Notes under the pieces: generated by a model | What the model was told of the DNA's origin: nothing | The model's input: only the letters and a program-made list of their open reading frames with translations | Databases searched by the model: none | Shown: piece after piece, positions 44,114-53,904 of the stretch | How the letters are laid out: each line of letters begins with the position of its first letter | Numbering within the stretch: position 1 is the stretch's first letter | Translations under genes and position numbers: made by a program | Source: Rheinheimera sp. MM224 | Lineage (GTDB): Bacteria > Pseudomonadota > Gammaproteobacteria > Enterobacterales > Alteromonadaceae | Assembly: GCF_947090785.1 (NCBI RefSeq) | Contig: NZ_OX352320.1 | Location: forward strand, 2,717,001-2,781,000 | Reading direction: 5' to 3' | Length of the DNA stretch: 64,000 nucleotides

Positions 44114-45067
44114 ATGGTAAAGGCATTCTCCGCGTTAAAAGACTATCTGGACGGTCAGGTCTTAGGTCAGCATGCGCTGACGGAAGGTATTTTGTTGGCT
44201 TTATTGGCCAATGGTCATTTGTTGGTGGAAGGCCCACCTGGTTTAGCCAAAACCAGAGCAGTGAACGCATTGGCACATGGGGTAGAAGGTCGTTTTCACC
44301 GCATTCAGTTTACACCCGACTTATTACCAGCCGATTTAACAGGCACAGATATCTACCGTCCTGAAACAGGTCAATTTGAATTTCAGGCAGGCCCTTTGTT
44401 CCACCATATTATTCTGGCGGACGAAATTAACCGCGCACCAGCTAAAGTGCAGTCGGCTTTGTTAGAAGCTATGGCGGAAAAACAAATCACTGTAGGCCGG
44501 AAAACTTATGCGTTGCCTGAGCTGTTTTTAGTGATGGCAACCCAAAATCCGCTGGAGCAGGAAGGCACTTATCCTTTACCAGAAGCACAGCTGGACAGAT
44601 TTTTATTGCATCTGAAAGTGGATTATCCGGATGCAGCCACTGAACTGGCTATTTTGCGTTTAACCCGGGGCGAAGCTTTAGCTCATGAAAAAGCCAAATT
44701 AAGCCCTATCAGTCAGGCCGATATTTTTGCCGCCCGTCAGGACATTTTAAAATTGCACATGGCCGAAAGCCTCGAAAACTACATAGTGCAGCTGGTGATG
44801 GCGACCCGAAATGCCAAAGCCTACAGTGAACAACTGGCGAAATGGATAGCTTATGGTGCAAGTCCACGTGCCAGTATTGCATTGGAGCGTTGTGCCCGTG
44901 CTAAAGCCTGGTTAGAAGGCCGTGATTTTGTGACGCCGGATGATATTCAGGCGGTATTTTTTAATGTGTTACGTCATCGTCTGATCTTAACCTACGATGC
45001 CGAAGCTCAGGGTTTAAGCACAGACGATGTGCTCAGAGAGATTTTAAAACTGGTTCCGGTTGCCTGA
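44114..45067 (+). CDS. MoxR-family AAA+ ATPase of the Bat operon
   Basis: The protein of about 317 residues has Walker A GPPGLAKT, Walker B IILADEIN, MATQNPLEQEGTYPLPEAQLDRF with sensor 1 and the arginine finger, and a C-terminal lid. These are hallmarks of MRP-type MoxR proteins encoded with DUF58 and VWA partners. I use the ATG at 44114; a GTG three codons earlier is possible. It opens a six-gene operon that runs to 50903 with overlapping ends, and it probably acts as a chaperone ATPase for the VWA proteins. Confidence 0.92.
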   Translation: MVKAFSALKDYLDGQVLGQHALTEGILLALLANGHLLVEGPPGLAKTRAVNALAHGVEGRFHRIQFTPDLLPADLTGTDIYRPETGQFEFQAGPLFHHIILADEINRAPAKVQSALLEAMAEKQITVGRKTYALPELFLVMATQNPLEQEGTYPLPEAQLDRFLLHLKVDYPDAATELAILRLTRGEALAHEKAKLSPISQADIFAARQDILKLHMAESLENYIVQLVMATRNAKAYSEQLAKWIAYGASPRASIALERCARAKAWLEGRDFVTPDDIQAVFFNVLRHRLILTYDAEAQGLSTDDVLREILKLVPVA

Positions 45068-45077
45068 TGTGTCTTTG

Positions 45078-46019
45078 ATGAATACCCAACTTCAGCTTGA
45101 ACAACTGGCCACAGACGGTATCCATCTGGATTTACCGCAGCTGCTGGCCTATCAGCGTCATCATGCTTTGCTGGATTTAGCGCCCAAAATGGCGATTCAA
45201 AGTAAGTTGGCGGGCTCCTATCTGGCGCGCAGTAAAGGCCGTGGTATGGAGTTTGATGAAGTGCGGCATTACCAGAGCGGTGATGACGTGCGTACCATCG
45301 ACTGGCGGGTCACAGCACGCACCGGCAAAGTACACACTAAGCTATTTCGCGAAGAAAAAGAACGTCCGGTTTTTATCCTGACTGATATGTCTGAGTCGAT
45401 GCGGTTTGGTACAAAACTGCTGCTTAAGTCAGTACAGGCTGCGCATTTAGCCGCCTTATTGGCCTGGCATGTGCGTGAAACCGGCGACAAACTCGGTGGG
45501 CTGGTATTTAGTGAACAGCAATTGCTGGAGCTCAAACCTGCAGCACGTAGCCAGGCCGTATTACGCTATTTAAATGCGCTGATTAAAATTCAGCAAAATC
45601 AGGGGATGGCTGCAGAGTCTAACCTCAATCATGCTTTGGGTTTAATGCGTCGTTTAGCCCGTCCTGGCTCACTTCTTTTTGTGATCTCAGATTTTAGCGC
45701 GCTTGACGCACAAGGCTTGCGTCATTTACAGGCGATGCGCCAGCATAATGAAATTCGTTGTGTGCATATTACCGACCCTTTGGATTTGAAGCTGCCATTG
45801 TCTGCTTCTGGTTTAGCTGCGGTAACCGACGGTCAGGAGCTGAAAACACTCGACCTGGGATCTTCCGCGTTAAAACATAGTTATCAGCAGCAACAAAGCC
45901 AATGGCAACAGGCCTTGCAGTTGAACTTAAAAAAGCTTAACTGTCGCTATTTAGAGATAAGTGCAGCCTTGCCTTTGATTGAACAATTAAACAGGAGTTG
46001 GCCTGATGGCGAACACTGA
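45078..46019 (+). CDS. DUF58 domain protein
   Basis: The protein of about 313 residues has the DUF58 core GRGMEFDEVRHYQSGDDVRTIDWRVTAR split over about residues 60-90. A VWA-like fold follows with DMSESM, which keeps a metal-site-like DxSxS. It is soluble, as for the enterobacterial YeaD2 type. The start is uncertain: the ATG at 45078, GTG at 45069 and TTG at 45060 are all in frame, none with a good ribosome site, so it probably depends on translation of the preceding MoxR gene. Confidence 0.88.
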   Translation: MNTQLQLEQLATDGIHLDLPQLLAYQRHHALLDLAPKMAIQSKLAGSYLARSKGRGMEFDEVRHYQSGDDVRTIDWRVTARTGKVHTKLFREEKERPVFILTDMSESMRFGTKLLLKSVQAAHLAALLAWHVRETGDKLGGLVFSEQQLLELKPAARSQAVLRYLNALIKIQQNQGMAAESNLNHALGLMRRLARPGSLLFVISDFSALDAQGLRHLQAMRQHNEIRCVHITDPLDLKLPLSASGLAAVTDGQELKTLDLGSSALKHSYQQQQSQWQQALQLNLKKLNCRYLEISAALPLIEQLNRSWPDGEH

Positions 46020-46464
46020 ACCCCAACTGGCTTTAGCTGATATTCAGGAACCAGTTTTGAACACCTTCTGGCCACCTGCACCAGGCTGGTGGTTACTTGC
46101 AGTACTGGTGATTTTATTGCTCGCCTACGGCTTTCGCTTTTTCTGGAAAAAATGGCAAAAAGCCTTACCTTTACGCCAGGCCAAAGCGGAATTGCGACTG
46201 ATTAAAGCTCCAGACCAAAGCGCTGAACTGAATGAACTGCTAAAACGATTGCTGCATTGTTACAGCCCACGACATCCGGTTTTATCTGCGCCAGTGAGGC
46301 GATGGCAGGACTTTTTACAGCAGCAATTACCACAGCATTCATTGCCGGATTTACAAGCTGTGTTGTATAAACAGCAGCCTGATCAAGCTGACTTTGCCCT
46401 TTATCTGCAGTTTGCGACCCAATGGCTGAATAAAGTCTCTGCCAAACAGCTGGAGCAGCTTTGA
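46006..46464 (+). CDS. DUF4381 membrane protein of the Bat operon
   Basis: The 152-residue protein has one membrane segment at about residues 26-44 (WWLLAVLVILLLAYGFRFFW) preceded by FWPPAPG, the signature start of DUF4381. The rest is cytoplasmic and helical. It overlaps the DUF58 gene by 14 bases and the next gene by the shared TGATG. Its role in the MoxR-VWA complex is not known. Confidence 0.88.
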   Translation: MANTEPQLALADIQEPVLNTFWPPAPGWWLLAVLVILLLAYGFRFFWKKWQKALPLRQAKAELRLIKAPDQSAELNELLKRLLHCYSPRHPVLSAPVRRWQDFLQQQLPQHSLPDLQAVLYKQQPDQADFALYLQFATQWLNKVSAKQLEQL

Positions 46465-47456
46465 TGTTTGAATTTAGCTATCCCTGGCTGTTTATCCTGC
46501 TCCCTTTGCCATTGTTGCTGCGCCGTAAAACTCAGCAACAAGGCAGCCCTTTAACACACAAAGCCCTGATTAAAGCCAGCAGCCAGACTGATGGACTGAC
46601 AAGTAAAGCGCCCCGCTCTGTCAAAACCCTAATAGCACTGCTGTGCTGGTGTTTTTTAGTGCTCGCAGCGACCCAACCTAAGTGGCTGGGAGAGACTGTG
46701 ACCTTGCCACAACAAGGCCGGGATCTGATGTTAGCGCTGGATTTATCCGGTTCGATGGCGATCAGTGATATGCAGCATCAGGGTCAAAGCATAGACAGGC
46801 TGCAGGCGGTGAAGCTGGTCGTCAGCGACTTTATTCAGCAGCGTAAAGGCGATCGTATTGGCCTGATTTTATTTGGCGATGCAGCTTATCAGCAAACCCC
46901 TTTAACTTATGATTTAACCACCATTCAAACCATGCTGGATGAAGCAGTACGGGGCTTAGTCGGTGAACGTACCGCTATAGGCGAAGCCATAGGGCTAGCC
47001 GTTAAACGCTTAAACGCTTATGAAACCTCAAATAAAGTACTGATCCTATTGAGTGATGGCGCCAATACTGCTGGCGTTATTCAGCCGATGGAAGCCTTAC
47101 AACTGGCCAAAGCCGCCGGAGTCAAAGTGTATACTGTAGGTGTTGGAGCCGAACAAATGGTGCAACAAAGCATTTTTGGCCGTCAGCTCATTAACCCTTC
47201 TCAGGATTTAGACGAAGTGCTGTTGACACGTATCGCAGAAGAAACCGGTGGCAAGTATTTCCGTGCCCGTGATTTAGCTGAACTGGCACAAATTTATAAG
47301 CTGCTGGATCAATTAGAGCCGATAGAACGCGATCAAATCAGCTACCGTCCTCAGCAAAGTCTTTTACACTGGCCTTTATTCGCTGCGTTGTTTTGTTCTG
47401 TGTTACTTGCCTTAGGCCAGATCAGATGGTCAGGGAGAAAAAAACATGTGGGCTGA
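46464..47456 (+). CDS. batA: VWA domain membrane protein (BatA-like)
   Basis: The 330-residue protein has membrane segments at about residues 5-20, 53-72 and 305-322, with a periplasmic-side VWA domain between. The metal site is DLSGSM (D93, S95, S97), followed by GDRIGLILFGD, TAIGEAIGLA and LSDGANTAG. The start is the ATG at 46464 inside TGATG, coupled to the preceding stop. BatA-type proteins were named from Bacteroides aerotolerance, though a role in oxygen tolerance is not established generally. Confidence 0.92.
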   Translation: MFEFSYPWLFILLPLPLLLRRKTQQQGSPLTHKALIKASSQTDGLTSKAPRSVKTLIALLCWCFLVLAATQPKWLGETVTLPQQGRDLMLALDLSGSMAISDMQHQGQSIDRLQAVKLVVSDFIQQRKGDRIGLILFGDAAYQQTPLTYDLTTIQTMLDEAVRGLVGERTAIGEAIGLAVKRLNAYETSNKVLILLSDGANTAGVIQPMEALQLAKAAGVKVYTVGVGAEQMVQQSIFGRQLINPSQDLDEVLLTRIAEETGGKYFRARDLAELAQIYKLLDQLEPIERDQISYRPQQSLLHWPLFAALFCSVLLALGQIRWSGRKKHVG

Positions 47457-49266
47457 TTTTCATTGGTTAAGACCAGAGTATTTCTGGTTACTACTGCCAA
47501 CGCTGCTGATTTGGGGTTTATTTGCCAAACTGCGCCAACCACAAAGCGCATGGCAACACTGGATAGCGCCACATCTGCAAAAGGAGTTATTAACTGTTCC
47601 AGCCAAACATCAGCAAAAACCTGTGTTGTGGCTGCTGTTGATCATCTGGTTGCTGAGTGTGATTGCTCTGGCAGGCCCCAGTTGGCAACGTTTACCCATG
47701 CCAGTGTTTCAACTTAAAAAAGCCACTGTGATTTTGATGGATATGTCGATGTCGATGCGCACCACAGACTTATCCCCAGACCGTTTTACTCAGGCCCGCT
47801 TTAAAGCGCTGGATTACATCAATGGTATTAAAGAAGGTGAACTGGCTTTAGTCAGCTTTGCTGGCGATGCTTTTGTCATATCCCCTTTAACTCAGGATCA
47901 CAATAACGTGCGGCTGCTGTTGCCTGAACTCAGTCCTGATATTATGCCGGTGCAGGGTTCTAACCTTGAGGCCGCATTAGTGCTTGCCGATCAGCTGCTC
48001 AAACAAGGCGGTTATGTGCAGGGTGATGTGGTGCTTTTTACCGACGGCTTTGCTTCATCTGATTATCCCCGCCTGCGTGAGCTGATGGATAACTTTCCAC
48101 ACCGCTTGTCTGTGCTGGCTTTTGGTACTACCCAAGGTGCGCCAGTACGTTTAAGCAATGGCGAATTATTAAAAGACCATCAGGGTGCTATAGTGCTTCC
48201 CCGCGTCCCTCTGGCACAGCTGCAACAATTAGCAGAGTTGCGCTCAGGTGTTTTTGCCGTGGCAGGTTCAGAAGATACCGATATAGACGCCCTGCTCGCA
48301 CTGAAACCATTAGATAAAAAAACCGACAGCGACGAGCAGCAAAAACTCTTTGGTGATCAATGGCAGGACAATGCAGTTTATCTGGTCTGGTTATTATTAC
48401 CTTTCGCCTTGTGGCTGCATAAACGTGGTGCCCTGACAGTGTTCGTACTGGTACTTTTTATGCCAAAAGCCGAAGCCTTTGAATGGAGTGACCTCTGGCA
48501 GACCCAACAACAAAAAGCACAGCAGTCTTATCAGCAAGGGGATTACTCAAGCGCCTGGCAGAATTTTGAAGACCCGTTATGGAAAGGCAATGCTGCTTAT
48601 AAAGCAGAAGATTATGCCGCAGCTGAACAGTCCTATCGCCAGTTGGATACCGCAGATTCGCTGTACAATCTGGGTAATAGTCTGGCGCAACAAAAAAAAT
48701 ATCAGGATGCGATAGAAGCCTATCAACAAGCTCTGGCTAAAAACCCGCAGCTTGATAAAGCTCAGCAAAACATCGATGCGGTGAAAAAGGCGCAGGAACA
48801 GCAACAGCAGCAACAACAGCAAAAAGGTGAAGGCGAACAACAGGGCGAGCAGCAAGGTGAGCAATCCGGTGACCAGTCTGGTGAGGAAGGTGAAGGCTCT
48901 GAATCAAAACAGCAGTCAAAAGAGCAATCCTCACAACAGTCATCAGAACAGCAGTCTGCTGAACAAGGCAATGATGCTGCGTCACAAAAAGATCAGCCGC
49001 CGGGCCAGACGCAGCAGCAAAAACAACAAGAACAACAACAAGCCGCTGAACAGGCAGAACAAAACAAAGATACAAAAGAATCGCAGCAGCAAAAGGCAAT
49101 TTCCGAAGCCTGGCCTAATGCAAACGCTGAGCAAAGTCAGCAGCTGGATAATTTATTACGCAAAGTACAAGATGATCCCTCTTTGTTATTACGCCGCAAG
49201 ATGGCGATTGAATATCAAAAACGTCGTTATGATCAACCACCAGCCGGAGTTGTCGAAGAATGGTAA
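47446..49266 (+). CDS. VWA-TPR membrane protein (BatB-BatC fusion)
   Basis: The 606-residue protein joins a BatB-like part to a BatC-like part. The first has N-terminal membrane segments (about 12-28, 60-78), a VWA domain with D99-M-S101-M-S103 and a third segment near 308-328. The second has about two TPR repeats (about 365-440: GNAAYKAEDYAAAEQSYRQL, LYNLGNSLAQQKKYQDAIEAY). The tail from about 450 to 560 is extremely rich in Gln, Glu and Ser. GGGAG precedes the ATG by 8-9 bases, and the gene overlaps batA by 11 bases. Confidence 0.9.
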   Translation: MWADFHWLRPEYFWLLLPTLLIWGLFAKLRQPQSAWQHWIAPHLQKELLTVPAKHQQKPVLWLLLIIWLLSVIALAGPSWQRLPMPVFQLKKATVILMDMSMSMRTTDLSPDRFTQARFKALDYINGIKEGELALVSFAGDAFVISPLTQDHNNVRLLLPELSPDIMPVQGSNLEAALVLADQLLKQGGYVQGDVVLFTDGFASSDYPRLRELMDNFPHRLSVLAFGTTQGAPVRLSNGELLKDHQGAIVLPRVPLAQLQQLAELRSGVFAVAGSEDTDIDALLALKPLDKKTDSDEQQKLFGDQWQDNAVYLVWLLLPFALWLHKRGALTVFVLVLFMPKAEAFEWSDLWQTQQQKAQQSYQQGDYSSAWQNFEDPLWKGNAAYKAEDYAAAEQSYRQLDTADSLYNLGNSLAQQKKYQDAIEAYQQALAKNPQLDKAQQNIDAVKKAQEQQQQQQQQKGEGEQQGEQQGEQSGDQSGEEGEGSESKQQSKEQSSQQSSEQQSAEQGNDAASQKDQPPGQTQQQKQQEQQQAAEQAEQNKDTKESQQQKAISEAWPNANAEQSQQLDNLLRKVQDDPSLLLRRKMAIEYQKRRYDQPPAGVVEEW

Positions 49267-50903
49267 AGCAGTGGTTATGCCTGTTTTTAATAGTGTCCAG
49301 CCCGGTCTGGGCTTTCACTGAATTAAAAGTATCGCTGGATAAGAATCCTTTGTTATTAGGTGAAACAGCTGTGCTGGAGTTGGTGGCCGATGATCAGGTC
49401 GCCCATCAACCTGATTTCTCGGTACTGGACAAAGATTTTATAGTGCAAGGCCCTTCTATGGGTCAGCAAATGCAAATCATCAACGGCCAGGCCAGCCGCA
49501 CCACCAGTTGGCGTTTGCTACTTAAGGCTAAACAAAGCGGTACTTTTACTATTCCCGCCTTTGAAATTGAAGGGGTTAGTTCTTCCCCTATTGAAGTCGA
49601 AGTCGTCAAAGGCTCTGCCCAGACGCAAACCACGAATGACGCTCAGCTGTTTTTACAAAGTAGTCTGGATAGCACTCAACTTTATGTACAACAACTGGCC
49701 TATCTGGAAGTAAAAATCTTTTTTCAGGGCGATTTACAGCGAGGCTCGCTGAGTGAACCTAAAGTGGATGGTCTGAGCATTGAACAATTGGGGAAAGACA
49801 AAGAAGGCTCAGAACTGGTTAACGGTGAACGCTACCGCACTTTTAGCCGTCAATATCGGCTGATCCCGGAGCGTAGTGGCACTTTTGTGCTACCTGGTTC
49901 GACACTCAGCGGTGAAATGCTGGACAGAAACTCAGGCCGTTATGATTATTTTGCCCAGACCAAACCTGTTAATGCCCAAGCCAATGATTTAACTATTGAA
50001 GTCGCCGCCAAACCGGATAATTTCCCGGGTGACTGGCTGATCGCCGATTTAGTCAGCCTGAATGAAGAATGGAGCCCGGCCACCGATCAGCTCACTCAAG
50101 GTGAACCTGTCACCCGCACTATCACCATCACAGCGCTGGATGTGGCTGAACATCAGTTACCGGATTTAACTCTTGATACTCCTGATGGTGTAAAACTCTA
50201 TAAAGAACAACCTCATGCTAAACAAGCAGAGCGTAATGGCACCCTGGTATCACAAAAAGTCTTTAGCATGGCAGTCGTAGCCAATAAAGCAGGTGAGCTG
50301 GTATTGCCGGAGGTGAAACTACCCTGGTGGAATAAAAAAACCAATTCAGTGCACTATGCGACCTTGCCGGAAAAACGTTTAACAGTGCAGATAAACCCTG
50401 AACTGCCGCAGCAAAGTGCTGCACCTGTGGTAGTGCCAACAAAGCAGGTACCTATGATTCAGGCGACAGAAACGAACCCATGGCAATGGAATTACACCAG
50501 CTCGGTAATCAGCCTGCTCTGGCTGAGCTCTGTTGTTTTGCTGCTTTGGTTCAGACCAACAAAAACAGTTGCCGTAAAGACTTCAATGCACAATTCCGGC
50601 TCAGCCAAAGCCAATCCTAAAAAGCTGCAGCAGGCTTGTCACAACAATGATGCGACAGCAGCACGGCAATGGCTGATGTTGTGGGCAGAACAACAATTCG
50701 GCCGCCCACCCGCTTCATTAACCGAATTAGCAAACTGGTGCAAAGATGCTGCTTTTGCTGAGCAATTACAGCTGCTAAACCAACAGCTCTATCAGAAAGA
50801 GCAGCAAAGCTGGCAAGGTAAAGCCTTGTGGATTTGCTGGTCAGAGTTATCAGTGGAGAAGGCAGCTTACAAATCTGCTTTGCCAGAACTGTACCCGGAA
50901 TAA
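49260..50903 (+). CDS. batD: BatD-family protein
   Basis: The 547-residue protein has a signal peptide (about 1-18, ending SPVWAF), then repeated beta-sandwich BatD regions (about 20-400). One membrane segment follows near 418-435 (SSVISLLWLSSVVLLLWF), with a short cytoplasmic helical tail (about 460-547). It overlaps the VWA-TPR gene by 7 bases and ends the operon. The large exported part probably meets the VWA domains of BatA and BatB. The molecular role is unknown. Confidence 0.9.
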   Translation: MVKQWLCLFLIVSSPVWAFTELKVSLDKNPLLLGETAVLELVADDQVAHQPDFSVLDKDFIVQGPSMGQQMQIINGQASRTTSWRLLLKAKQSGTFTIPAFEIEGVSSSPIEVEVVKGSAQTQTTNDAQLFLQSSLDSTQLYVQQLAYLEVKIFFQGDLQRGSLSEPKVDGLSIEQLGKDKEGSELVNGERYRTFSRQYRLIPERSGTFVLPGSTLSGEMLDRNSGRYDYFAQTKPVNAQANDLTIEVAAKPDNFPGDWLIADLVSLNEEWSPATDQLTQGEPVTRTITITALDVAEHQLPDLTLDTPDGVKLYKEQPHAKQAERNGTLVSQKVFSMAVVANKAGELVLPEVKLPWWNKKTNSVHYATLPEKRLTVQINPELPQQSAAPVVVPTKQVPMIQATETNPWQWNYTSSVISLLWLSSVVLLLWFRPTKTVAVKTSMHNSGSAKANPKKLQQACHNNDATAARQWLMLWAEQQFGRPPASLTELANWCKDAAFAEQLQLLNQQLYQKEQQSWQGKALWICWSELSVEKAAYKSALPELYPE

Positions 50904-51025
50904 AAGTCAGCCGTGATTGGCAGCAGCACTTTGTTTGTCTGCCTTAAAAAACTGGCTGTTGTTTAACGCTATTGGTAGCATGCGCCAATTTATAACTACA
51001 ACAATAACAGTGCGGGAGAACCACA

Positions 51026-52519
51026 GTGGCTACGGGAACCATTTTAGCTTTATCTCTTTATTTTATATCCATGTTAGCAATAGGCTTGTACGCCTATCGT
51101 CAGTCCAGTAGTAATTTGTCAGAGTATATGCTGGGAGGCCGTAAGTTAGGCCCTGCAGTCACAGCACTGTCGGCCGGCGCCTCTGATATGAGTGGCTGGT
51201 TACTGATGGGTGTGCCAGGCGCTATGTATGTTGCCGGTATTTCTCAAATCTGGATTGGCGTCGGTTTAGTGATTGGTGCTTATCTGAACTACCTGCTGCT
51301 GGCTCCACGTTTTAGGGTTTATACCGAATTAGCCAAAGATTCGATCACCCTGCCCGATTATCTGGAAAATCGTTTTGCTGATCCAACACGGCTTTTACGT
51401 CTGGTCTCGGCTGTCGTTATCGTCGTATTTTTCACCTTATACACCTCATCAGGCATGGTAGCCGGTGGTAAGTTGTTTGACGAAGTGTTTGGCCTGGATT
51501 ATGAGTTTGGTCTGTTTCTGACTGCAGGCGTTGTGATTGCTTATACCCTGCTGGGTGGTTTTTTAGCGGTCAGCATGACAGATTTTGTGCAGGGCATGAT
51601 TATGTTTATTGCGCTGGTGATGGTGCCTGTAGTGGCTTTTGGTGCTTTAGATCAGCCAACCCAACTTTTTGCAACCATAGAGCAGCTCAATCCAAAACAT
51701 CTGGATTTATTCACGGGCACCAGTGTGCTGGGCATCATTTCATTACTGGCCTGGGGTCTGGGTTATTTTGGCCAGCCCCATATTATTGTGCGTTTTATGG
51801 CAATACGTTCAGTAGAAGATTTTAAAGCGGCACGTCGTATCGGCATGTCCTGGATGATCATCTCTATCGTAGGCGCCATGGCCATAGGTTTTGTCGGTAT
51901 TGCCTATATTCAGCAAACCCAAATGCCACTGAAAGACCCTGAAACCATTTTTATTCTGCTGTCTCAGGTCTTGTTCCATCCATTCGTGGGTGGATTATTA
52001 CTGGCTGCTATTCTGGCTGCTATTATGAGCACCATCTCTTCCCAATTGCTGGTCACGTCCAGCGCATTAACACAGGATTTCTACAAAACCTTCCTGCACA
52101 AAGCCGCCACGGATCAACAACAGGTATTGGTTGGCCGCGCTTCAGTCTTTGCAGTTGCCCTTGTCGCTATAGTACTGGCGCTTGACAGCAACAGTTCTAT
52201 TCTGGGTTTAGTAGCAAATGCCTGGGCTGGTTTTGGTGCAGCTTTTGGTCCTGTGGTGCTGATGAGCTTGTATTGGAAACGCATGAATCACTGGGGCGCT
52301 TTGGCTGGTATCACAGCGGGTGCTTTGACTGTGCTGTTCTGGGCTTACAGCCCTTACCAAATTGATGGTAAGCAGCTCAATGATTTCCTGTATGCCATGA
52401 TCCCTGGAGTTTTTGTCTCTGCCCTGTTAACCTGGCTGGTGAGTCTGGCGACCTCTGCTCCTACTGCAGATGTAAGCCACTTGTTTCAGCAAGTATCTGA
52501 TAAGTTAGAAAATAACTAA
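51026..52519 (+). CDS. putP: Sodium/proline symporter
   Basis: The 497-residue solute-sodium symporter has about 13 membrane segments. The N-terminal block SEYMLGGRKLGPAVTALSAG followed by SDMSGWLLMGVPG is the PutP sodium-site signature. GYFGQPHIIVRFMAIRS near residue 245 and the C-terminal LVANAWAGFGAAFGPV are also typical. It imports proline with sodium. The start is a GTG with GGGAG 7 bases upstream. No putA is nearby. Confidence 0.93.
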   Translation: MATGTILALSLYFISMLAIGLYAYRQSSSNLSEYMLGGRKLGPAVTALSAGASDMSGWLLMGVPGAMYVAGISQIWIGVGLVIGAYLNYLLLAPRFRVYTELAKDSITLPDYLENRFADPTRLLRLVSAVVIVVFFTLYTSSGMVAGGKLFDEVFGLDYEFGLFLTAGVVIAYTLLGGFLAVSMTDFVQGMIMFIALVMVPVVAFGALDQPTQLFATIEQLNPKHLDLFTGTSVLGIISLLAWGLGYFGQPHIIVRFMAIRSVEDFKAARRIGMSWMIISIVGAMAIGFVGIAYIQQTQMPLKDPETIFILLSQVLFHPFVGGLLLAAILAAIMSTISSQLLVTSSALTQDFYKTFLHKAATDQQQVLVGRASVFAVALVAIVLALDSNSSILGLVANAWAGFGAAFGPVVLMSLYWKRMNHWGALAGITAGALTVLFWAYSPYQIDGKQLNDFLYAMIPGVFVSALLTWLVSLATSAPTADVSHLFQQVSDKLENN

Positions 52520-52528
52520 GCAATCCAA

Positions 52529-52568
52529 CTGCAGGCGACCTGTTGTTTGGGTCGCCTTGCAGTTTCCT
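52529..52568 (+). terminator. Hairpin after putP
   Basis: AGGCGACC and GGTCGCCT pair around an 8-9 base loop, extended by CTGC/GCAG with one bulge. The T tract is weak. The GGCGACC stem resembles the repeat at 9231 and 21214 but lacks its flanks. Confidence 0.65.
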
Positions 52569-52663
52569 TCTGCAATCTCTGAAAAAATCTGTAAGACCAT
52601 AGTCTTTTCCCGCAGATCTTTGCTACATTGAAGCATGACTTCTGTTTAGCTGTTCAGGGACTT

Positions 52664-53887
52664 ATGTACTTTTACACTGCACGCCAACCTATTCTGGATA
52701 AAGATAAAAACCTGTTTGCCTATGAATTGTTATTCAGGGATGGTGTGGAGAACGTATTTCCTGAAGTCGATAGCAACGAAGCCACCTCACGTATGATTGA
52801 AGGCAGCCAGCTCAATTTAGGGTTGGATGAGTTTTTGGGCGATAAGCCTGGCTTTATCAACTTTACGCTTGATTCTTTACTAAAAAAATATCCGTCGATG
52901 TTGCCCTGTGAGCAAGTAGTGATCGAAATTCTGGAAACGGTGCAGCCGGGCAAACGTTTATTAGCTGAGTGTGAATCGCTAAAAGCTCAGGGTTATATAC
53001 TGGCGCTGGACGATTATATTCATCAACCGGTCTGGCGGCATTTTTACCCGCTTATCGACATTATTAAAATTGATTTTCGCGCCACCAGCCTCGATACCAT
53101 GCTGCAAATTAAACAAGCTATTAAAGAATTTCCACACATCAAACTGCTGGCTGAAAAAGTAGAAACCAACGAAGAGTTTTTGCAAGCGCTGGATTTGGGC
53201 TTTGACTATTTTCAGGGTTATTTTTTCTCCCGCCCGGAGATGATGCAAAGCCGGGCTTTATCGCCTGCTCAAATGACATTAGCCGAATTATTGTATGAAA
53301 CAGCCAAGACAGAGATGGATTTAAATACCATCACCTCTGTGTTTGAACGAGATGTGCATTTATCTTACAAGTTGCTTCGCTACACCAACTCAGCGGTATT
53401 TAAACGTCGCGCCGAAATCGCCACTATTAAACAAGCTATAGTGGTGTTGGGCCAGGCTGAGCTGAAACGTTTTTTGTCTGTACTTTTTACGGCTCAAATC
53501 AGCAGTGATAAACCTGCAGAGCTGATGCGACTGGCAATGACCAGAGCTCGTTTTGCTGAGGATATTGCCAGACTTGCAGGTTTTCCCGAGGTGTCCAAAG
53601 CCTTTTTGACCGGTATGATGTCGCTGATGGATGCGATACTGGATGAACCTATGAGTTCAGTGATGAGTAAATTGCCGCTGTCCAAAGACATTAAAGATGC
53701 GCTGATCGATGGTATAGGACCTATAGCTCAATTTCTGCAACTGATTAAATTTTACGAGCAGGCCGCATGGGATGATGCCAACGCACTGATCCAGTCGCTC
53801 AAACTCGACAGTAAATCTGTACCTGATGCTTATCATACGGCGGTGCAGTGGGCGAACGAACAAATGAAAGCGCTCGGCGATAACTGA
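52664..53887 (+). CDS. EAL-HDOD signalling protein
   Basis: The protein of about 407 residues has an N-terminal EAL domain (about 1-200) and a C-terminal HDOD domain (about 210-400). The EAL part keeps YELLFR, but the usual DDFG is DDYI (LALDDYIHQP) and AEGVE is AEKVE, so it probably does not cleave c-di-GMP well, as in other YuxH-type proteins. HDOD shows LSYKLLRYTNSAVF and IKQAIVVLGQAELKRFL. The ATG at 52664 fits the family start; the open frame extends to a TTG at 52628. Probably a signalling adaptor. Confidence 0.88.
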   Translation: MYFYTARQPILDKDKNLFAYELLFRDGVENVFPEVDSNEATSRMIEGSQLNLGLDEFLGDKPGFINFTLDSLLKKYPSMLPCEQVVIEILETVQPGKRLLAECESLKAQGYILALDDYIHQPVWRHFYPLIDIIKIDFRATSLDTMLQIKQAIKEFPHIKLLAEKVETNEEFLQALDLGFDYFQGYFFSRPEMMQSRALSPAQMTLAELLYETAKTEMDLNTITSVFERDVHLSYKLLRYTNSAVFKRRAEIATIKQAIVVLGQAELKRFLSVLFTAQISSDKPAELMRLAMTRARFAEDIARLAGFPEVSKAFLTGMMSLMDAILDEPMSSVMSKLPLSKDIKDALIDGIGPIAQFLQLIKFYEQAAWDDANALIQSLKLDSKSVPDAYHTAVQWANEQMKALGDN

Positions 53888-53904
53888 CGAGCGCGTATTT
53901 CTGC

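Noticed and set aside
48577..49099. Several open frames antisense to the VWA-TPR gene
   Set aside because: They come from the Gln/Glu/Ser codon repeats read on the other strand or frame and give Cys- or Leu-rich nonsense.
48791..49100. CAG/CAA-rich stretch considered as a nucleotide microsatellite
   Set aside because: It codes in frame for the low-complexity tail with mixed codons (CAG, CAA, GAA, TCA) and is not a simple unit repeat.
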